DNA from: Anaerovibrio sp. RM50
GTDB taxonomy: Bacteria > Bacillota > Negativicutes > Selenomonadales > Selenomonadaceae
NCBI RefSeq assembly: GCF_000622005.1
Contig: NZ_KK211383.1
Location: 124,001-188,000 of the forward strand
Direction of reading: 5' to 3'
DNA length: 64,000 nt
Part shown: positions 59,943 through 64,000 of the stretch, in pieces
Position numbering within the stretch: the stretch's first letter is position 1
Layout of the letters: each line of letters starts with the position of its first letter
Notes under the pieces: model-generated
Database searches by the model: none
Seen by the model: the letters and a program-made list of their open reading frames with translations, nothing else
What the model was told of the DNA's origin: nothing
Position numbers and translations under genes: made by a program

Positions 59943-62490
59943 ACTTATCTCTTCCGCAGCAGTTTTTGTACTTCTTGCCGCTGCCGCATGGACATGGGTC
60001 GTTACGGCCTATTTTTTCGCCCTTTACAACAGGCTGCTTCTTGGCCGGCTCCTCATTGTTTTCCTCTGCGGCATGGGAGCTCTTGGCCTGGGCAAGACGC
60101 TGCTTTGCCTGCTCCTCCATGGCACGCTGCTGCTCAGGAGTTATGATGTTTACGCGGTACATCATGGTGGCAATATCAGTCTGGATAGTGTCAATCATGG
60201 ACTGGAACATATCGTGGCCCTTGATCTTGTACTCAACCAGCGGATTGCGCTGACCATAGGACAGGAGGCCGATACCTTCACGAAGCATATCCATGTCATC
60301 CAGATGCTCCATCCAGTGGGTATCAATAACACGAAGCATAACAATGCGCTCCAGTTCACGCATATTTGCCTCGCCAAACATCTTCTCGCGAAGCTCATAG
60401 GCCTCAGTTGCCATATTCATCAGAGTCTCCTGAACCTCATCGCGGCTCATTTCCTCCAGCTCCTCCAGCTTCAGCTTGCCGGCAGGGGCATAAATCTGCT
60501 CTGCATCCTTAATGAGATCCCCAAGGGTCCACTGCTCAGGATACAGCTTGGCATTGGCATACTGGTCCATTTCGGACTCGATAATCTGGCCAATCATGTG
60601 CATGATGTGCTCCTTCAGATCCTCGCCCTTCAGCACCTGCTTGCGCTCGGTATAAATAACCTCACGCTGCTGGTTCATAACATCATCGTATTCAAGGACG
60701 TGCTTACGCATATCGAAGTTACGTCCTTCTACCTTCTTCTGGGCATTCTCGATGGACTTGGTAATCATCTTGTGTTCAATTGGGTCGTCCTCACCCATGC
60801 CCAGGCGGTCCATAATGGAGGAAATATTCTTTGCGCCAAAGAGACGGAGCAAATCGTCCTCCAGGGACAGATAGAATCTGGAATTACCAGGGTCACCCTG
60901 ACGGCCGGCACGACCGCGGAGCTGGTTATCAATACGACGGGACTCATGGCGCTCGGTACCTACAATAAAGAGGCCACCCAGCTCAGGCACACCCTCACCC
61001 AGCTTAATATCAGTACCACGGCCCGCCATGTTGGTGGCAATGGTAACTGCGTCACGCTGACCGGCGTCAGCGATAATTTCTGCTTCCTTCTCATGGAACT
61101 TTGCATTCAGTACGTTGTGGGAAATGCCGCGCTTTCTTAAAATGGCGCTGATTTCCTCAGACTGTGCAATGGAAGTGGTACCAATGAGAATTGGCTGGCC
61201 GGTGGCATGGATTTTCTCCACGTCGTTGGCCACGGCCTTCAGCTTGGCACGGCGGGTCTTATAGATAACATCCGGGAAGTCAGTACGCTTAACCGGCATG
61301 TTAGTAGGAACCACCACAACAGGAAGGTTATAAATCTTGATAAACTCGTCTTCCTCGGTCTTGGCAGTACCGGTCATGCCGCCCAGCTTCTTGTACATGC
61401 GGAAGTAGTTCTGGAAGGTAATGGAAGCCAGAGTCTGGGACTGACGGCGAACCTCCAGGCCCTCCTTGGCCTCAATGGCCTGATGGAGACCATCGGAATA
61501 ACGGCGGCCCTCCATAAGACGGCCGGTAAATTCATCAACGATAACGATTTCGTCATCCTTAACCACGTAATCACGGTCGCGCTTCATAAGTGCCTTGGCG
61601 CGAAGAGCCGCAGTGAAGCAGTGGGACATTTCAATGTTCTCGGAATCGTACATATTCTTTACACCCAGGAACTTCTCCACCTTGGAAACGGCGCCCTCGG
61701 AAGGAGCAACAGTCTTCTGCTTTTCATCAACGGTGTAGTCCTCACCGGCCTTCAGCACTTCAACGGCCTTGGCCATGCGGGTATACATATCTGTGGACTT
61801 GGTGCCGGCACCGGAAATAATCAGCGGTGTTCTGGCCTCATCGATGAGAATACTGTCCACCTCATCCACGATGGCAAAGTTCAGCTCACGCTGTACCATC
61901 TGGTTAAGGTCCACCACCATGTTGTCACGGAGGTAATCAAAGCCGTACTCATTATTGGTACCAAAGGTAATATCACAGCTGTAGGCGAATTTACGCTCCG
62001 GAAAATCCATGTCATGCTTAATAAGACCTACACTGAGGCCAAGGAAGTTATAGAGACGGCCCATCCACTCGCTATCGCGCTTTGCCAGATAGTCGTTGAC
62101 GGTAACCATGTGAACGCCCTTGCCGGTGAGGGCATTAAGATATACTGGCAGGGTTGCCACCAAAGTTTTACCTTCACCGGTGCGCATCTCTGCAATCTTG
62201 CCCTCATGAAGGCAGATACCACCGATCATCTGAACATCGAAATGTCTCATGCCCAGCACGCGGCGGGAGGCCTCGCGAACAACGGCAAATGCCTCAGGAA
62301 GAATATCATCAAGGGTCTCGCCATTGGCAAGACGCTCCTTAAAGGTCTCTGTATGTTTAACAAGGGAGGAGTCGCTAAGCTCGGTCAATCCCTCTTCATA
62401 GGAATTGATCTGGTCCACGATTGCTCTCATGCGTTTTATTTCTTTTTCATTATTGTCGCCTAAAAATCTTTTAAAGATGCCTAACAACAA
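59941..62490 (-). CDS. secA: Preprotein translocase ATPase SecA
   Basis: An 849-residue motor of Sec export. Walker [15 protein letters not shown] (about residue 100), [19 protein letters not shown], the helicase II region [15 protein letters not shown] with [11 protein letters not shown], then the helical scaffold. The C-terminal zinc-binding SEC-C motif [18 protein letters not shown] completes it. TTG start at 62490 with AGGAG six bases upstream. It has a promoter at 62538-62566. Its stop overlaps a MITE-like repeat. Confidence 0.98.
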   Translation of the reverse strand: MLLGIFKRFLGDNNEKEIKRMRAIVDQINSYEEGLTELSDSSLVKHTETFKERLANGETLDDILPEAFAVVREASRRVLGMRHFDVQMIGGICLHEGKIAEMRTGEGKTLVATLPVYLNALTGKGVHMVTVNDYLAKRDSEWMGRLYNFLGLSVGLIKHDMDFPERKFAYSCDITFGTNNEYGFDYLRDNMVVDLNQMVQRELNFAIVDEVDSILIDEARTPLIISGAGTKSTDMYTRMAKAVEVLKAGEDYTVDEKQKTVAPSEGAVSKVEKFLGVKNMYDSENIEMSHCFTAALRAKALMKRDRDYVVKDDEIVIVDEFTGRLMEGRRYSDGLHQAIEAKEGLEVRRQSQTLASITFQNYFRMYKKLGGMTGTAKTEEDEFIKIYNLPVVVVPTNMPVKRTDFPDVIYKTRRAKLKAVANDVEKIHATGQPILIGTTSIAQSEEISAILRKRGISHNVLNAKFHEKEAEIIADAGQRDAVTIATNMAGRGTDIKLGEGVPELGGLFIVGTERHESRRIDNQLRGRAGRQGDPGNSRFYLSLEDDLLRLFGAKNISSIMDRLGMGEDDPIEHKMITKSIENAQKKVEGRNFDMRKHVLEYDDVMNQQREVIYTERKQVLKGEDLKEHIMHMIGQIIESEMDQYANAKLYPEQWTLGDLIKDAEQIYAPAGKLKLEELEEMSRDEVQETLMNMATEAYELREKMFGEANMRELERIVMLRVIDTHWMEHLDDMDMLREGIGLLSYGQRNPLVEYKIKGHDMFQSMIDTIQTDIATMMYRVNIITPEQQRAMEEQAKQRLAQAKSSHAAEENNEEPAKKQPVVKGEKIGRNDPCPCGSGKKYKNCCGRDK

Positions 62491-62537
62491 AACTCACTCC
62501 TAACCAATTGGATATGTGCATAAAAACACCTTTTAAC

Positions 62538-62566
62538 AGTTTATCAAACTATCCTGTATAAGTCAA
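62538..62566 (-). promoter_or_regulatory. secA promoter
   Basis: Minus-strand -35 TTGACT (62561-62566), 17 bases, -10 TAAACT (62538-62543). Confidence 0.65.
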
Positions 62567-62612
62567 AAGAAAGGACTATATTTTATATATGTAAGAAAGC
62601 ACAGTTGCAGTA

Positions 62613-62724
62613 GTGCACTAAGCTCAGTCTGCGCCTTTTCTGGCTTGCTTCGCTAAGTGCACCTTGCGTACGTGGAACTTGCCGATCATCTGCATTCTTA
62701 CGAATTTGATTCACGGAGTTCCAC
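62613..62724 (-). other. Structured intergenic element between hpf and secA
   Basis: Two hairpins in tandem on the minus strand: GTGGAACT/AGTTCCAC (62672-62679 and 62717-62724) enclosing about 37 nt, then GTGCACTTAGC/GCTTAGTGCAC (62613-62623 and 62652-62662, one mismatch). It begins just after the hpf terminator. I recognise no known RNA family. A decayed repeat or unknown small RNA is possible. Confidence 0.45.
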
Positions 62725-62734
62725 AGTAAAAAGA

Positions 62735-62765
62735 GCCGCTGCCCGCACGACCTACGAGCAACGGC
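62735..62765 (-). terminator. hpf terminator
   Basis: An 11-bp stem GCCGTTGCTCG/CGGGCAGCGGC with G-U pairs, followed by TCTTTTT on the minus strand, downstream of the hpf stop. Confidence 0.85.
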
Positions 62766-62808
62766 CCCCACCTATTTTACCGATCCTACAACCGGCAAAG
62801 ATCTTTAT

Positions 62809-63357
62809 TTATCTGTTATCGGACTCGATTAAGCCATACTTGCCATCGGAGCGGCGATAAACCACATTGACCTCCTCAGTATCAGCGTCACGGAATACGA
62901 AGAAATCATGGTTCAGAAGGTTCATCTGCATAATAGCCTCTTGTACGTCCATAGGCTTTACAATAAACTTCTTGCGCTTAACGATAGGATAATCGTCTTC
63001 CTCATCCTCCACACGGGTCTGGGTTGCATTTGCTGCAAATGCTTCATCCAGCAGTGTGCCATCGCGGAAGCGGCGCTGCATCTTGGTCTTATGCTTGTGA
63101 ATCTGGCGTTCCAGCTTTTCAATGACCAAGTCGATAGAGGCATACATGTCATGGGAGGCTTCCTCGCCCCGGAGGAGTACCCCCTGTACAGGAACGGTAA
63201 CCTCAACGAGATGACGGTCCTTTAAGACGCTGAGCAATACAGAAATTTCGCCAACCGAATCGAAGTATCTGGTAATCTTGCCGATTCTCTTCTCCACATA
63301 ATCTCTCAGGGCTGGGGTAATCTCTACATTTTTACCTCTGATAGTGAATGTTGTCAT
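62809..63357 (-). CDS. hpf: Long-form ribosome hibernation promoting factor
   Basis: A 182-residue protein that dimerises ribosomes into 100S particles. N-terminal domain (1 to about 98) with FTIRGKNVEITPALRDYVEKRI and DMYASIDLVIEKLERQIHK. A linker (about 99-125) precedes the C-terminal dimerisation domain (about 126-180) with FIVKPMDVQEAIMQMNLLNHDFFVF. GGGG site before the ATG. The position upstream of secA is conserved in Firmicutes. Confidence 0.95.
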   Translation of the reverse strand: MTTFTIRGKNVEITPALRDYVEKRIGKITRYFDSVGEISVLLSVLKDRHLVEVTVPVQGVLLRGEEASHDMYASIDLVIEKLERQIHKHKTKMQRRFRDGTLLDEAFAANATQTRVEDEEDDYPIVKRKKFIVKPMDVQEAIMQMNLLNHDFFVFRDADTEEVNVVYRRSDGKYGLIESDNR

Positions 63358-63465
63358 ACTAACATCCCCTTTCCATTTTCTATGATTATATTATTCGCCA
63401 TGATAAGGAAAAACCCTTTTATTTAATCTTTAAAATTAAATTAACGTATTTACGCAACTTAAAAA

Positions 63466-63493
63466 GGTGCCCCGGAATCTCTTCCAAAGCACC
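63466..63493 (-). terminator. Terminator of the cold-shock gene
   Basis: GGTGC pairs with GCACC around a loop that itself contains GGAA/TTCC, followed by TTTTT on the minus strand. Confidence 0.7.
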
Positions 63494-63516
63494 CTGTGAT
63501 TTGCTGTATTTAAGAA

Positions 63517-63717
63517 TTAGGCCTGCTTAACAACATTGGCTGCCTGAGGACCGCGAGCACCCTCAACGATCTCGAACTCCACAGCCTGACCCTCATTGAG
63601 AGTCTTGAAGCCTTCATCTACGATTGCAGAGAAATGTACGAAAATATCGTCGCCACCTTCACGCTCAATAAAACCGTAACCCTTTTCAGCACTGAACCAC
63701 TTTACCTTACCTGTCAT
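63517..63717 (-). CDS. cspA: Cold-shock protein, CspA family
   Basis: A 66-residue OB-fold RNA chaperone. RNP1 KGYGFIE and RNP2 DIFVHFSAI are intact, with the usual start [19 protein letters not shown] lies upstream. A short leader of about 45 nt with a 5-bp stem (63740-63752) precedes it, unlike the long cold-inducible leaders of enteric cspA. Confidence 0.96.
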   Translation of the reverse strand: MTGKVKWFSAEKGYGFIEREGGDDIFVHFSAIVDEGFKTLNEGQAVEFEIVEGARGPQAANVVKQA

Positions 63718-63769
63718 TTTGAAACCTCCTAGAAATACCCGGTTAAAAACCGTTAAAACTTACTCCTCC

Positions 63770-63798
63770 AATATATCACCTATAGTTGGCATACGCAA
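63770..63798 (-). promoter_or_regulatory. Promoter of the cold-shock gene
   Basis: Minus-strand -35 TTGCGT (63793-63798), 17 bases, -10 TATATT (63770-63775). Confidence 0.7.
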
Positions 63799-63850
63799 CT
63801 ATTTGAGCAAGAATAAATTTACCTCAAAGTAACACTTTTGCATAAAAAAA

Positions 63851-63899
63851 TTAATGGCTAATCCTATTTTTAAAATTAATATAGGTTTAGCCATTAATT
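63851..63899 (-). terminator. Terminator of the gene entering from the right edge
   Basis: ATTAATGGCTAA pairs with TTAGCCATTAAT, with T-rich sequence after it on the minus strand. It lies about 45 bases past the stop codon at 63942. Confidence 0.65.
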
Positions 63900-63941
63900 C
63901 TAAAATTTTTATATGTTTTTGTAAGAATTTTTGCACAATTC

Positions 63942-64000
63942 TCACAAAATTTTTGAGAAGAATAGTTTTGTCCTTTCTTCCTTAGGATTATCAAAGACAT
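63942..64000 (-). CDS. C-terminal end of a polar amino-acid ABC transporter ATPase (cut by window edge)
   Basis: Translating the minus strand from the edge gives VFDNPKEERTKLFFSKIL then TGA. This matches the end of GlnQ-type ATPases; the GlnQ protein at 29852 ends DNPQEERTQAFLKNML. Only 19 codons are visible, so the call rests on that short match and on the terminator that follows. Confidence 0.6.
   Translation of the reverse strand, partial: VFDNPKEERTKLFFSKIL

Noticed and set aside
62583-62771. 62-residue basic protein between hpf and secA
   Set aside because: The frame spans the hpf terminator and two hairpins and has no ribosome site.
62583-62771. 6S RNA or other known housekeeping RNA
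   Set aside because: The fold is two separate hairpins, not a single long stem with a central bubble, and I see no matching conserved sequence.

Overview
The window comes from a diderm Firmicute of the Negativicutes type, most likely a Selenomonadaceae-like anaerobe. Firmicute-style genes and gene orders (tilS-yabR-divIC, ywiB-argS-rpoE(delta)-pyrG, secA-prfB, floA-nfeD, niaR, long-form hpf) sit beside an outer-membrane export set (TolC-MacA-MacB). A pyruvyl transferase of the CsaB type fits SLH-domain anchoring of the outer membrane. Most genes lie on the minus strand. TTG and GTG starts behind good Shine-Dalgarno sites are common. The species is inferred only from gene content.

Layout: 1-10.8 kb holds housekeeping genes (tilS partial, S1-domain protein, divIC, a four-zinc-ribbon protein, a diacylglycerol glycosyltransferase-like protein, an SDR, HU, mazG, mfd). 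10.9-14.2 kb is a small accessory patch (truncated COG2865 regulator, GNAT, RelB/RelE toxin-antitoxin pair, membrane protein). 14.4-19.4 kb holds an unknown protein and the ywiB-argS-rpoE-pyrG operon. 19.6-21 kb has a CheX and a CheY-CheX fusion. 21.2-24.5 kb has putP, a candidate Fur-controlled small RNA, and gtrB/gtrA-like genes. 24.6-26.9 kb has floA/nfeD and niaR, followed by three tRNAs (Val, Glu, Asn). 27.3-33.6 kb has a SEC-C protein, an AMIN amidase, a polar amino-acid ABC transporter and an HD-GYP protein. 33.6-42.1 kb is envelope export and division: MacB-MacA-TolC, CtpA, an M23 factor, FtsX, FtsE. 42.3-44.2 kb has an Rpn-family nuclease and a FrdX-like Fe-S protein. 44.4-54.5 kb is a PanE-like reductase and a nine-gene corrinoid methyltransferase and transport operon. 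54.6-63.7 kb has csaB, a DUF5693 protein, an LmeA-like protein, prfB, secA, hpf and csp. The right edge cuts an ABC ATPase.

The two most interesting items are these. (1) The operon at 45.5-54.5 kb pairs a corrinoid protein, three UroD-fold methyltransferase-like proteins and a corrinoid reductive activator with a NitT/TauT-type ABC importer and a DUF1847 protein. It runs from one promoter whose spacer holds a 19-bp palindrome that recurs downstream. This looks like import and demethylation of an unidentified methylated compound. (2) At about 22.87-22.99 kb a perfect 7-1-7 Fur-box-like palindrome overlaps a promoter. That promoter would make a transcript of about 84 nt with a GNRA-capped hairpin, an unpaired CU-rich stretch and a strong terminator: an FsrA-like sRNA candidate.

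No rRNA, CRISPR array, prophage or complete insertion sequence was seen. A modular MITE-like repeat occurs at 59.8-59.9 kb, with a single unit at 31.4 kb.
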